DNA of 64,000 nt, from the NCBI GenBank assembly GCA_049324315.1, contig JBMOKU010000037.1, positions 12,287-76,286 of the forward strand, given 5' to 3'. Both the position numbers and the translations under genes were made by a program. The stretch is from JBMOKU01 sp049324315 (GTDB taxonomy: Bacteria; Bacillota; Clostridia; Peptostreptococcales; Thermotaleaceae). The notes beneath the pieces are model-generated. The model saw only the letters and a program-made list of their open reading frames with translations, searched no databases and had not been told where the DNA came from. This document shows positions 42,588 through 52,043 of this stretch, piece by piece (the stretch's first letter is position 1; each line of letters starts with the position of its first letter).

Positions 42588-45068
42588 ATGAATAAAGTAG
42601 AATTATTGGCACCCGTTGGAAGCTGGGATGCCCTTGTGGCTGCAGTGCAAAATGGCGCCAACGCCGTATATCTTGGTGGAAAAGAATTTAATGCACGACA
42701 ATTTGCAGGTAATTTTGATCGTGAGGAATTAATAAAAGCAGTAGCATACTGTCATATAAGGGACGTGAAGGTTTTTGTTACCGTTAATACATTGATTGCT
42801 GATGAGGAAATAATAGAATTTGGGAAATATATTGGATTTCTCAATGATATCGATGTAGATGCAGTGATCGTACAGGATTTAGGAGCAGCAAAACTCATAA
42901 GAGACATATTCCCTGACATGGAACTTCACGGCAGCACCCAGATGTCCGTACATAATCTTCAAGGCGTAAGATTACTGGAGGACTTAGGTTTTACAAGGAT
43001 GGTGCTTGCCCGTGAAATGTCTGTTGATGAGATAAAATATATTTATGATAACTGTAAAGCAGAATTAGAAGTGTTTGTTCATGGGGCTCTTTGCGTTTGC
43101 TACTCCGGACAGTGCCTTATGAGTAGTATGATTGGAGGAAGAAGTGGTAATAGGGGAAAATGCGCGCAGCCCTGTAGGATGACATACTCCCTGGTGGATA
43201 TGGACAGCGGGAAAAAAGTTGAAGCCGACGAAGGAAATTATTTATTGAGTCCCCGGGATTTGAATACCCTAGAGGATATTGACAAAATTATTAAAACTGG
43301 TGCAGTGTCCTTAAAAATTGAAGGTAGGATGAAAAGACCGGAGTATGTGGCTATTGTTGTTGGTTCCTATCGTAAAGCAATCGATGAATATAGTAAGTAT
43401 AAGAAGAGTCTCGTGATTGAAGAAGCCATTAAAAAAGATGTTATGCAAATTTTCAACAGAAAATTTACAAAGGGTTATATTTTAGGTGAATCCGGTAGGG
43501 AAATGATGAGTTATATGAAACCCAGTAACCGGGGAATCGAAGTGGGGAATGTCATTTCCTATGATAAAGCAAATAAACGAGTCAAAATTCGCCTTTCGGA
43601 AAGTCTTTCTGTTGGCGATGGTATTGAAATCTGGTCAGGGAAAGGTGATCATCCAGGGACTGTAATACAGTCGTTGATGGTGGATAAGTACAAAAAAGAT
43701 CAGGCGAAAAGTGGCGATACTGTAGAATTTCATTTTAAACAACCAGTCGCCAAGAACGACCTGGTATATCGTACATCTCAGGCCGCCTTATTATCAAAGG
43801 CAGCTGCGAGCTATGAAAAAGAAGAAATTCAAATCCCTATATATGGAAGATTTTATGGAAAGATCGGTGAACCTGTGACACTATCACTTTGGGATGATGA
43901 TGGTCACAACTGCACGGAAACTGGAGACTATCTTGTTGAAAAGGCTGTAAAGACTGCAACGGATCCACAACGGATAAGAGAACAACTCAGCAAGATAGGA
44001 GGAACTCCTTACCGTATGAAGGAGCTGGATTTGGAGATTGATGAAGAGATAAATGTACCAATTGGTGTCATGAATCAAATGAGGAGAGATGCTGTAGAGC
44101 AGTTAAATCTTCAGAGAAGCAGGCGTCATCATCGAAGTGCTGTCACAGATGATGATATTGTAAGAAAAATCGAAGGCTATAAAGAGAAGGGCCGATTACG
44201 GAAGTGTCAAGATCCAATGATCACGATAGGCGTTCAAAATTTGGAACAGCTGGCTGCTGTGCTGGAGTTGAATATTCCAAGGATTTACTATCATGATCCA
44301 TTGACCTTTTTTGAAGCTAAAGAGATATCTAAATCAACTGAAGCTGAAGTTGTGCCTGCTTTTTCCAGGATCACCGACGACAGAGAGCTTCAATGGATTG
44401 CAGATAATTTTACAGAGCTTCCGGGTACAAAAAAAGTGTTGGCAGGGAATCTGGGTATCATCCATTTCTTCAAAAACCATGAGGATGTGGATGTGATTAC
44501 AGACTATTCTTTAAATAGTTTTAACCATCTTTCTATTATGAAGCTTAAAGATATGGGCGTTGAGGAAGTTACCCTTTCCCCTGAACTAACATTAAAACAG
44601 ATAAAAAGAATAACGGAAGTCGGATTGGTACCATGTGAAGCAATTGTACATGGACACTTACCGGTTATGGTATCTAAATATTGTCCGATATCCTCAATAA
44701 ATTTAAAGGGTAGAAAGCAGGAACACTGCTCCTTGTGTAGAAATAGTAGATTCGGATTAAAGGATAGGATGGGTATGGTCTTTCCGATGATGCTGGATCG
44801 AAATTGCCGAATGCATTTATTGAATTCACAAAAACTATGTATGATTGAACATATGAAAGAATTAATGGATGCAAGAATTGATCGATTTAGAATTCAATTT
44901 ACCATCGAGAAAAGTGAAGAAATCAAGGAAACAATAAACGCATATCTCCGAGCTGTGGGTAAAGTATTGGGAAAAGAAATAGGTGATGAAAGAAATTTGG
45001 AGAATTTCGTTGAAAAAATGAAAGAACAAGGATTGACGAAGGGGCATTTTTATAGAGGTGTCGTCTAA
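42588..45068 (+). CDS. U32-family peptidase-like protein with DUF3656 region (RlhA-like)
   Basis: An 826-residue protein. The N-terminal U32 domain has 'ELLAPVGSWDALVAAVQNGANAVYLGG', the signature 'EVFVHGALCVCYSGQCLMSSMIGGRSGNRGKCAQPCR' (about 163-199) with its Cys cluster, and a second set of Cys near the C-terminus ('KYCPISSINL', 'HCSLC'). The middle part is a beta-barrel and DUF3656-type region. Relatives such as RlhA and TrhP add hydroxyl groups to rRNA or tRNA bases and use an Fe-S cluster, rather than acting as proteases; this longer form is probably similar. AGGAGATG precedes the ATG. It lies directly before mutS2. Confidence 0.87.
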   Translation: MNKVELLAPVGSWDALVAAVQNGANAVYLGGKEFNARQFAGNFDREELIKAVAYCHIRDVKVFVTVNTLIADEEIIEFGKYIGFLNDIDVDAVIVQDLGAAKLIRDIFPDMELHGSTQMSVHNLQGVRLLEDLGFTRMVLAREMSVDEIKYIYDNCKAELEVFVHGALCVCYSGQCLMSSMIGGRSGNRGKCAQPCRMTYSLVDMDSGKKVEADEGNYLLSPRDLNTLEDIDKIIKTGAVSLKIEGRMKRPEYVAIVVGSYRKAIDEYSKYKKSLVIEEAIKKDVMQIFNRKFTKGYILGESGREMMSYMKPSNRGIEVGNVISYDKANKRVKIRLSESLSVGDGIEIWSGKGDHPGTVIQSLMVDKYKKDQAKSGDTVEFHFKQPVAKNDLVYRTSQAALLSKAAASYEKEEIQIPIYGRFYGKIGEPVTLSLWDDDGHNCTETGDYLVEKAVKTATDPQRIREQLSKIGGTPYRMKELDLEIDEEINVPIGVMNQMRRDAVEQLNLQRSRRHHRSAVTDDDIVRKIEGYKEKGRLRKCQDPMITIGVQNLEQLAAVLELNIPRIYYHDPLTFFEAKEISKSTEAEVVPAFSRITDDRELQWIADNFTELPGTKKVLAGNLGIIHFFKNHEDVDVITDYSLNSFNHLSIMKLKDMGVEEVTLSPELTLKQIKRITEVGLVPCEAIVHGHLPVMVSKYCPISSINLKGRKQEHCSLCRNSRFGLKDRMGMVFPMMLDRNCRMHLLNSQKLCMIEHMKELMDARIDRFRIQFTIEKSEEIKETINAYLRAVGKVLGKEIGDERNLENFVEKMKEQGLTKGHFYRGVV

Positions 45069-45104
45069 ATCTGGAAATTTTGTTAAATGATGAGGAGAAG
45101 AAAA

Positions 45105-47483
45105 ATGAATCAAAGAACGTTACGGGTATTGGAATATCAAAAAATTATTACGATGCTGATGGAACTTACAGAGTCCGGCTTAGGAAAGAAAATTGTTGAG
45201 GTCCTTGAACCTTCTTCCGACTTTGAAAAAGTGAAAAATTGGCAGTGTGAGACCAGTGAAGCCTCAGCCATTCTTATACAAAAAGGAAATGTAAGTCTTG
45301 GGGGCCTTCATGATCTGTCATATCATTTGAAGCGTGCAGAAATAGGCTCATATCTTTACCCTGGACACCTTCTGGAAGTCACGGATACACTAAGATCGGC
45401 AAGAAGAATGAAAGCCTTCATGAAAGAGTCAAAAGAAGAGGAAAGAAAATTCCCTGTGATTGAAGGATATGTAAGTGGGCTGCATACCTTCAAAGATATG
45501 GAGGATCGAATCAATGAGTGTATTATCAGTGAAGAGGAGATTTCAGACAATGCAAGTCCCACATTGAAAAATATTCGCAGGCAGATAGAATCAAAAAACG
45601 CTTCTATACGGAATAAGTTGAATGGCATTATCTCTTCCACCCAAAATCAGAAATATTTACAAGATGCAATTATAACCATTCGACAAGACCGATTTGTCGT
45701 CCCGGTTAAACAAGAGCATCGATCTAATTTCCCGGGGCTTGTTCACGACCAATCTTCCAGCGGTGCTACTTTATTTATTGAACCTATGGCAATCGTAGAA
45801 TTAAACAATGAATTAAAGGAGTTAAAGCTAAAAGAAAAGACGGAAATCGAAAGAATACTAAGGGAATTAACGGCTATGGTTGGTGAAAAGGCTGAGGAGA
45901 TTCGGTCCAATCAAGTGATACTTCAGAACTTGGATTTTATTTTTGCGAAAGGCAAATTATCTGTAAGAATGAGGGCTGTAGAGCCGGAGTTGAATAATAA
46001 CGGCTATATTCGAATCAAAAATGGCAGACATCCTTTATTAGATCAAAAAGCGGTTATTCCTACCAATATCTGGGTTGGAGATGATTTTAATACGTTAGTT
46101 ATTACGGGGCCAAATACCGGAGGCAAGACGGTTACACTTAAAACGGTAGGACTATTGACACTTATGGCACAATCAGGTTTGCATGTACCGGCAGACTATG
46201 GGACAAAGCTGACAATATTTGAGCAGGTTTTTGCTGATATAGGAGATGAACAAAGTATTGAACAGAGTTTAAGTACCTTTTCTTCCCATATGACCAATAT
46301 TGTTGAGATACTGAAAATGCTAAACAGCAATGCCTTGGTTTTACTGGATGAGTTGGGAGCAGGAACTGACCCAACGGAAGGTGCAGCATTGGCTATTGCT
46401 ATATTGGATTACTTATATAACAGAGGAATACGGACAATTGCTACAACTCATTATACTGAAATAAAGCAATATGCATTGACGAAAAATGGAGTGAAAAATG
46501 CATCGGTTGAGTTTGATGTAGAAACCTTAAGTCCAACCTATCGGTTATTGATTGGTGTTCCTGGAAAATCAAATGCCTTCGAAATATCCAAAAGATTGGG
46601 ACTAGGCGATGGGATTATTGAAAAGGCAAAGGAGCTCATTACCAGTGAAGATATTGCCTTTGAGGACTTACTGACTACTATCGAAAAAGACAAGCGATTA
46701 GCAGAGCAGGAGAGAGAGGATGCTGTAAGGCTGAAACTAGCCATTGAAGCACAGAAAAAGGAATATGACCGCTTGAATGAAAGATTGGCTGTTCAAAAGG
46801 ATAAAATACTGCAGCAAGCCCGCGAAGAAGCCAGAAAGCTTCTAAAAGAAGCAAAAGAAGAAGCCGAAACGATTATTAAAGAATTACGACAGTTGTCCAT
46901 TGAACAGGAAGAAAGGGAGAAAAACAAAAAAATAGAAGACGCCAGAAAGTCACTGCGGGAAAAATTAGATCAAACAACGGGCCAATTACCTATCTTTGCC
47001 GATTATGAAGTTGCCGGAAAGCCACCGAAAAAATTAAAACTTGGAGATGCGGTCATCGTATTGGATCTTAATCAAAAAGGCAGTGTTTTGAGCCTTCCCG
47101 ATGAAAATGGGAACCTATTTGTTCAAGTGGGAATTATGAAGATTAATGTTAATATTGAGAATCTGCGATTAGATAAAGAGGAAAAGGAAAAGGTAAAAAA
47201 AGCGAATATTGGCAAGCTGCTAAAGACGAAGGCTCAGCATATTAGCAGTTCCATTGACTTACGGGGACAGACCTTGGAGGAAGCCTTGATGAACACGGAT
47301 AAGTACTTAGATGATGCTTATATGGCCGGTTTACAAGAGGTTACCATCATCCACGGAAAAGGAACCGGCGTTTTAAAAGATGGTATTAAACAGCTGCTCA
47401 AGGGCCACAAACATGTGAAATCCAGTCGAGAAGGAGCTTATGGAGAAGGTGGAGCAGGCGTAACAATGGTAGAAATAAAGTAG
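45105..47483 (+). CDS. mutS2: Endonuclease MutS2
   Basis: A 792-residue MutS-family ATPase without the mismatch-recognition domain. Walker A is ITGPNTGGKTVTLKT (about 333-347), Walker B 'LVLLDELGAGTDPTEGAAL', and the C-terminal Smr nuclease domain has SSIDLRGQTLEEAL and IIHGKGTGVLKDG. A long coiled coil (about 515-625) joins them. MutS2 suppresses recombination and, in Bacillus, also helps ribosome rescue at collisions. ATG 45105 has GAGGAGAAG ahead; an ATG at 45087 precedes that site. Confidence 0.95.
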   Translation: MNQRTLRVLEYQKIITMLMELTESGLGKKIVEVLEPSSDFEKVKNWQCETSEASAILIQKGNVSLGGLHDLSYHLKRAEIGSYLYPGHLLEVTDTLRSARRMKAFMKESKEEERKFPVIEGYVSGLHTFKDMEDRINECIISEEEISDNASPTLKNIRRQIESKNASIRNKLNGIISSTQNQKYLQDAIITIRQDRFVVPVKQEHRSNFPGLVHDQSSSGATLFIEPMAIVELNNELKELKLKEKTEIERILRELTAMVGEKAEEIRSNQVILQNLDFIFAKGKLSVRMRAVEPELNNNGYIRIKNGRHPLLDQKAVIPTNIWVGDDFNTLVITGPNTGGKTVTLKTVGLLTLMAQSGLHVPADYGTKLTIFEQVFADIGDEQSIEQSLSTFSSHMTNIVEILKMLNSNALVLLDELGAGTDPTEGAALAIAILDYLYNRGIRTIATTHYTEIKQYALTKNGVKNASVEFDVETLSPTYRLLIGVPGKSNAFEISKRLGLGDGIIEKAKELITSEDIAFEDLLTTIEKDKRLAEQEREDAVRLKLAIEAQKKEYDRLNERLAVQKDKILQQAREEARKLLKEAKEEAETIIKELRQLSIEQEEREKNKKIEDARKSLREKLDQTTGQLPIFADYEVAGKPPKKLKLGDAVIVLDLNQKGSVLSLPDENGNLFVQVGIMKINVNIENLRLDKEEKEKVKKANIGKLLKTKAQHISSSIDLRGQTLEEALMNTDKYLDDAYMAGLQEVTIIHGKGTGVLKDGIKQLLKGHKHVKSSREGAYGEGGAGVTMVEIK

Positions 47484-47497
47484 GAGGTACTGGATTT

Positions 47498-47848
47498 ATG
47501 TTGATTATATTTGGGGGATTTTTAGTGTTGCTGCTATCCTTTTATGTTATTTACATGGGGTCAACCGTTGGCAGTTCCATGATAACGATCTTAGGCGTTA
47601 TCTTGTTATTGCTGTCAGGCGCCATCATTGTGATGGGAAGAATGAAACGAAATGTACATCTGATGGAAACTTATCATAGGTGCTTGCACGATCTTACTGT
47701 GGATCCGGATAATCCTATTTTAAAGGAGAAGGCATATAAGGCAGGCAAAGCCTACTACAAAGGCAGAAGAGATAATGGAAAAGTGTTGAAGGTGGATAAA
47801 ATGATGATTGAACATGATATTTCGCAGTGCTGTAAGAATAAGAAGTAA
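47498..47848 (+). CDS. Small membrane protein of unknown function
   Basis: A 116-residue protein. Two hydrophobic segments (about 2-20 and 28-47) separated by a short loop form a hairpin. A basic, hydrophilic cytosolic tail of about 70 residues follows, with 'DPDNPILKEKAYKAGKAYYKGRRDNG' and a final CC. I do not recognise a family. GGAGG precedes the ATG, 14 bases after mutS2, and the DUF523 gene follows by 15 bases, so the three are probably one operon. Confidence 0.75.
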   Translation: MLIIFGGFLVLLLSFYVIYMGSTVGSSMITILGVILLLLSGAIIVMGRMKRNVHLMETYHRCLHDLTVDPDNPILKEKAYKAGKAYYKGRRDNGKVLKVDKMMIEHDISQCCKNKK

Positions 47849-47863
47849 GGAAGGTATAACGGT

Positions 47864-48334
47864 ATGATTTTAGTTAGTGCCTGTTTAGCAGGAATACGAT
47901 GCAGATATGACGGCAGTGATAAACTGATTCAAGAGATTCAGAATCTTGTTAAAGAAGGAAAGGCTGTCTTGGTTTGTCCTGAGCAATTGGGAGGTCTTTC
48001 TACACCCAGAGAACCGGCCGAAATACAAGGTGGAGACGGCAGTGCTGTTCTTAAGGGACAAGCGAGTGTTATAAGCAAAGATGGGAAAGATGTGACTGCA
48101 GGTTTCATCAAAGGAGCAGAAGAAACCCTTAAGATTGCCCAACTATATGATATCGAATATGCTGTATTAAAAGCAAGAAGTCCTTCCTGCGGCAAAGATG
48201 TCATCTATAACGGAAGCTTTTCCAAAGAAAAAAGAGCCGGAGATGGTGTTGCTGCCGCATTACTGATAGACCATGGTATAAAAATTATTGATGAAGATGA
48301 GTTTCTTGAGACAACAAAAGATCAGCCTTTTTAG
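47864..48334 (+). CDS. DUF523-family protein (YbbK-like)
   Basis: A 156-residue cytosolic protein. 'ILVSACLAGIRCRYDG', 'VCPEQLGGLSTPREPAEI' and 'LKARSPSCGKDVIYNGSFS' are the conserved DUF523 blocks. Three conserved Cys (about 7, 12, 38 and again 108) suggest metal or Fe-S binding. The function is unknown; some homologues are fused to DUF1722. It ends the mutS2 operon. Its stop codon lies inside a terminator hairpin. Confidence 0.87.
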   Translation: MILVSACLAGIRCRYDGSDKLIQEIQNLVKEGKAVLVCPEQLGGLSTPREPAEIQGGDGSAVLKGQASVISKDGKDVTAGFIKGAEETLKIAQLYDIEYAVLKARSPSCGKDVIYNGSFSKEKRAGDGVAAALLIDHGIKIIDEDEFLETTKDQPF

Positions 48335-48343
48335 GCTGATTTT
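48321..48343. terminator. Terminator between the DUF523 gene and rhomboid gene
   Basis: ATCAGCC pairs with GGCTGAT around TTTTTA, followed by TTTTC. The loop contains the DUF523 stop codon. Confidence 0.75.
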
Positions 48344-49780
48344 CTACTGTCCTTGTTTAATCGTCTCTAATAGCTCTTTTGCCATGCTATCGTCCGGGTT
48401 TAGTGCTAAGGCCTGTTCCAGATATTTAATCGCCATATTCTGGTCACCTTCTAGGTAGTAAATGTAACCCAAATAAAAATAGAGATCAGGAATCTGTTGG
48501 TTAATTTTCAGACCCTTTTCGAAGTGTATGCGAGCAGTCTCTAAGTTTTCTTCCTGAAGGGATTGGAATCCTTCATGTAAATGATATTCCCAAGTAGCTT
48601 GATGGATACGTACACCTGTGAAGAGCAGCAGAAGTAATAATATAACTACAATGATAGATTTTCGGATTGCGGATGGACGGAACATTTTTTCATTTTTTAA
48701 TCCAATGGCCCAACTGATGAGAAAGCCGCCCATTAAACCACCCAAATGGGCATAGTTATCGATATTTGTATTGGCCAGACCAAAGGCTACATTTATGACC
48801 AGCAAACTGACTAAATTTAGTCCATACCTGGCGGAGAAAATAATGGGTCTGCGAATGCCGAAATATAAATATGCGCCCATCAATCCCAAAATAGCCCCTG
48901 AAGCTCCTGCAGAAACAGCTGTACTAAAAAGGAAGCTTCCCAAACTGCCAAAAAGGCCGGCAATGATATAGATAAAAATGAATTTCTTAGAACCATAGAT
49001 TGCCTCAATATCCTTTCCCAACATTGTTAGTGCATAGCTGTTCAACAATAAATGAGGAAGTCCGATATGAATAAACATGCTTGTAAAAAGGCGATAGTAT
49101 TCACCGGCTGCAACCAGTGGATTATATTTGGCGCCAAACTGGATGAGGGTGTAAGTGTCAGTGGTACTCCCATGATAAGACATAAATAACCAATAAAGAA
49201 TATTTATAGCAGCGATGAGTGTTGTTACATGATATTTTTTCTTTTCCAGATAGTATCCTTTGGCCTTCTTGGTTTGATGTTCAACTTCTAATAGATCGAT
49301 CTCATCCATTTCTTCTTCAGCGACAATCAGGCTATAGTCTTCGATGAATGGGATAATACGCTCCGTATCTTGGAAGCTTGCATATAGTGGAACTACTTTG
49401 TTCACAGAAGGATAGAAGGCAAGGAGTTGTATGCGAATATTCTTGCTCTTCAGCCATTCGTAAAGCTGATTCAATTGATGAAGATTATGATCATAAACTG
49501 TGGGATCACGGAAAACAAGAATTCTATAATGAAACAGTTTCTTAAAACGATTGTTCATTTCGATTGCATGAATGGTTTGATGCAGTCTATTTATTTGACG
49601 ATCAAGGGTGCTGTTTAAAAAAGAATCACCATCCATAAAGCTTAAAAAGTATTCATAAAACCAATTTTGCTTATGAAGAAGGATGTCAAATACGGACTCG
49701 ATAGACTTTAATGGATATAAAAAAAATTCTTTTTCTTCTATGAGGTGCTTCGTTAATAAGGCAATAGGCTTTATTGTCAA
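48344..49780 (-). CDS. Rhomboid-family intramembrane serine protease with TPR tail (GluP/YqgP-like)
   Basis: A 478-residue protein in three parts. A cytosolic N-terminal domain (about 1-170); a rhomboid core (about 175-385) with GASGAILGL (catalytic Ser), 'HIGLPHLLLNSYAL' and NYAHLGGLMGG (catalytic His); and C-terminal tetratricopeptide repeats (about 395-478, 'DLYFYLGYIYYLEGDQNMAIKYLEQALALNPDD'). The same order occurs in Bacillus YqgP, which helps clear the magnesium transporter MgtE with FtsH. The start is TTG 49780 with GGAGGAA ahead. Lies alone on the minus strand. Confidence 0.9.
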   Translation of the reverse strand: MTIKPIALLTKHLIEEKEFFLYPLKSIESVFDILLHKQNWFYEYFLSFMDGDSFLNSTLDRQINRLHQTIHAIEMNNRFKKLFHYRILVFRDPTVYDHNLHQLNQLYEWLKSKNIRIQLLAFYPSVNKVVPLYASFQDTERIIPFIEDYSLIVAEEEMDEIDLLEVEHQTKKAKGYYLEKKKYHVTTLIAAINILYWLFMSYHGSTTDTYTLIQFGAKYNPLVAAGEYYRLFTSMFIHIGLPHLLLNSYALTMLGKDIEAIYGSKKFIFIYIIAGLFGSLGSFLFSTAVSAGASGAILGLMGAYLYFGIRRPIIFSARYGLNLVSLLVINVAFGLANTNIDNYAHLGGLMGGFLISWAIGLKNEKMFRPSAIRKSIIVVILLLLLLFTGVRIHQATWEYHLHEGFQSLQEENLETARIHFEKGLKINQQIPDLYFYLGYIYYLEGDQNMAIKYLEQALALNPDDSMAKELLETIKQGQ

Positions 49781-49920
49781 TGCTATTCCTCCAACTTTGA
49801 TAATTTAATCTGATGTGCCGATTGATTCCAATCGAACAACCAATTAATTTACTAACATTTTATCATATGTCCTAAGTTGTGGGGGAGATTTTTCTATAAA
49901 ACAACATAAAAAACCTTGAT

Positions 49921-49949
49921 TTGACTTAAAATATATGGTAAATTATAAA
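49921..49949 (+). promoter_or_regulatory. Promoter of argS
   Basis: TTGACT (49921-49926), 17-base spacer, TATAAA (49944-49949). Confidence 0.75.
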
Positions 49950-49954
49950 TCAAA

Positions 49955-50210
49955 ATATAAAGGTATCGATGACGGGGAAAGTAAATTTTGATTGTAGTTA
50001 CAGCGAGTCGGAGTTGGTGGAAGTCCGATACGAGATTAGGGTTGAAACGCACCCCAGAGATTTTTGTTGAATAAAGTAGACAAAACGGCTTCCCTCCGAT
50101 ATCGGGGAGTAGAGTGGGTACAGATCTGTACCAATAAGAGTGGTAACACGGGAAAATAACTCTCGTCTCTTAACATGATTTCATGTATAGAGATGAGAGT
50201 TTTTATTTTT
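49955..50210 (+). promoter_or_regulatory. T-box leader (arginine) controlling argS
   Basis: The T-box sequence reads AAGAGTGGTAACACGGG (about 50136-50152), a variant of the usual GGTACCGCGG. The terminator is ACTCTCGTCTCT pairing with AGAGATGAGAGT, followed by TTTTTATTTTT. The specifier region is TTGAAACGCACCCC, reading CGC (Arg) followed by A, as in the Thr and Phe leaders here. It precedes argS by about 27 bases. Confidence 0.9.
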
Positions 50211-50237
50211 ATCTATATATAAGAGGAGGTTCTTTAA

Positions 50238-51938
50238 ATGATTGATTTTAAAAAAGAAATTGCTGATTTGTTAAGCAAACATGCAGATACGCTACAGGTA
50301 GATGAAATCTACGGGATGATTGAAATACCACCGAATCCTCAGATGGGTGACTTTGCTTTCCCGTGCTTCAAGTTGGCAAAAGCCTTTCGTAAGGCACCGA
50401 ATATCATTGCCCAGGAAATGACTGAATTAGTGAAGGATAATAGCTTGTGCGAGAAGGTGGAGAATGCCGCAGCATATGTAAATTTCTTCATCGATAAAAC
50501 TTTATTTGCAAAAGCGGTTTTAGAGGAAGTGCTGGATAAGAAGCATACATTTGGTTCTACGAATGTAGGAGAAGGAAAAAATGTTATTGTAGAGTTTTCA
50601 TCACCTAATATTGCAAAACCCTTCCATATCGGGCATATTCGCAGTACCGTAATTGGTAACGCCATCCATAAAATATACGAGTTCCTAGGCTTTCATACTA
50701 TTACGATTAATCATTTGGGTGATTACGGAACACAATTCGGAAAGCTGATCGTAGCATATAAAAACTGGGGAAATAAAGAGGAAGTTGAGGCAGATCCAAT
50801 ACCTTCTTTATTAAAGCTCTATATTAAATTTCATGAAGAGGCTGAGCAAAACCCATCCCTTGAAGATGAAGGAAGAATGTGGTTTAAAAAACTAGAGGAT
50901 GGAGATTCAGAAGCCCAGGAATTATGGCAGTGGATCAGGGATGTTAGTCTCATGGAGTTTAATCGAGTATATAATATGCTGAATATTCGTTTTGATTCCT
51001 ATGCAGGAGAAAGCTTTTATTCCGATAAAATGCCAAGAATATTAAATATCATGGAAGAAAAAGGGCTGCTTAAAGAATCAAGGGGTGCAGATATTGTTGA
51101 TCTTGAACCTTATGGATTGCCACCTGCATTAATCCGTAAGAGCGATGGTTCCACATTGTATATTACCAGGGATATAGCTGCGGCTGTATACAGAAAAGAA
51201 CACTACAATTTCTACAAAAATATATACGTGGTAGCTTCTCAGCAAAATCTACATTTCCAGCAATGGTTTAAGATTGTAGAGCTGATGGGAAATGAATGGG
51301 CAAAAGACTGTATCCACGTTCCTTTTGGCTTAGTGAGCTTGGAAGAGGGGACGATGTCTACTAGAAAAGGACGTGTCGTCTTCTTAGAAGATGTACTAAC
51401 TAAGGCTGTTGAGCAGACAAAGGAAATCATCACCCAGAAGAATCCTAATCATGAAAATATTGAGGAAACGGCTAAACAAGTGGGTATCGGTGCCGTTGTA
51501 TTTCAAGAACTGTCAAACAACAGAATTAAGGATTATGTATTCTCATGGGAGCGTACATTAAACTTCGATGGTGAAACAGGACCTTATGTTCAGTATACTC
51601 ATGCAAGGGCATGCAGTATCTTAAGAAAAGCTGAGGTGGAAATTGATCAGAATATTGATTATAGCTTGCTGTCTAACGAAGATGCCATGAATCTTGTGAG
51701 AATTATTTTACAGTTCCCGGAAATTGTTCAGGAAGCCGGTAGAAAGCTTGAACCATCTATTGTGACAAGATATATTATCGATGTAGCTCAGGCCTTTAAC
51801 AAATTCTATCATGACTGTCCAATTATTGTAGAAGACAAGGCATTGCAGAAAGCAAGAGTGGCTTTGGTATATGCTGCAAAGCAAACGATTCAAAATGGTC
51901 TGGGATTATTAGGCATTGCTGCACCTGAGAGAATGTAA
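50238..51938 (+). CDS. argS: Arginine-tRNA ligase
   Basis: A 566-residue class I synthetase. An N-terminal Add-1 domain (about 1-90) is followed by the HIGH motif in SSPNIAKPFHIGHIRS (about 115-130), a KMSKS-like GTMSTRKGRVV (about 372-382), and the DALR anticodon-binding domain, with 'YVQYTHARACSILRKAE' at its start. Charges tRNA-Arg. AGAGGAGG precedes the ATG. It is regulated by the Arg T-box. Confidence 0.97.
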   Translation: MIDFKKEIADLLSKHADTLQVDEIYGMIEIPPNPQMGDFAFPCFKLAKAFRKAPNIIAQEMTELVKDNSLCEKVENAAAYVNFFIDKTLFAKAVLEEVLDKKHTFGSTNVGEGKNVIVEFSSPNIAKPFHIGHIRSTVIGNAIHKIYEFLGFHTITINHLGDYGTQFGKLIVAYKNWGNKEEVEADPIPSLLKLYIKFHEEAEQNPSLEDEGRMWFKKLEDGDSEAQELWQWIRDVSLMEFNRVYNMLNIRFDSYAGESFYSDKMPRILNIMEEKGLLKESRGADIVDLEPYGLPPALIRKSDGSTLYITRDIAAAVYRKEHYNFYKNIYVVASQQNLHFQQWFKIVELMGNEWAKDCIHVPFGLVSLEEGTMSTRKGRVVFLEDVLTKAVEQTKEIITQKNPNHENIEETAKQVGIGAVVFQELSNNRIKDYVFSWERTLNFDGETGPYVQYTHARACSILRKAEVEIDQNIDYSLLSNEDAMNLVRIILQFPEIVQEAGRKLEPSIVTRYIIDVAQAFNKFYHDCPIIVEDKALQKARVALVYAAKQTIQNGLGLLGIAAPERM

Positions 51939-51951
51939 AGAAGTATGATTG

Positions 51952-51982
51952 AGCTGATAGAGAAAATTCTATCAGCTTAATT
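51952..51982 (+). terminator. Terminator of argS
   Basis: AGCTGATAGA pairs with TCTATCAGCT around GAAAAT, followed by TAATTTA. Confidence 0.75.
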
Positions 51983-52043
51983 TATGGAGTATAATATGAG
52001 TATAAAAAATATATATATTATATAAAGAAATAGGAGAGAAGAT

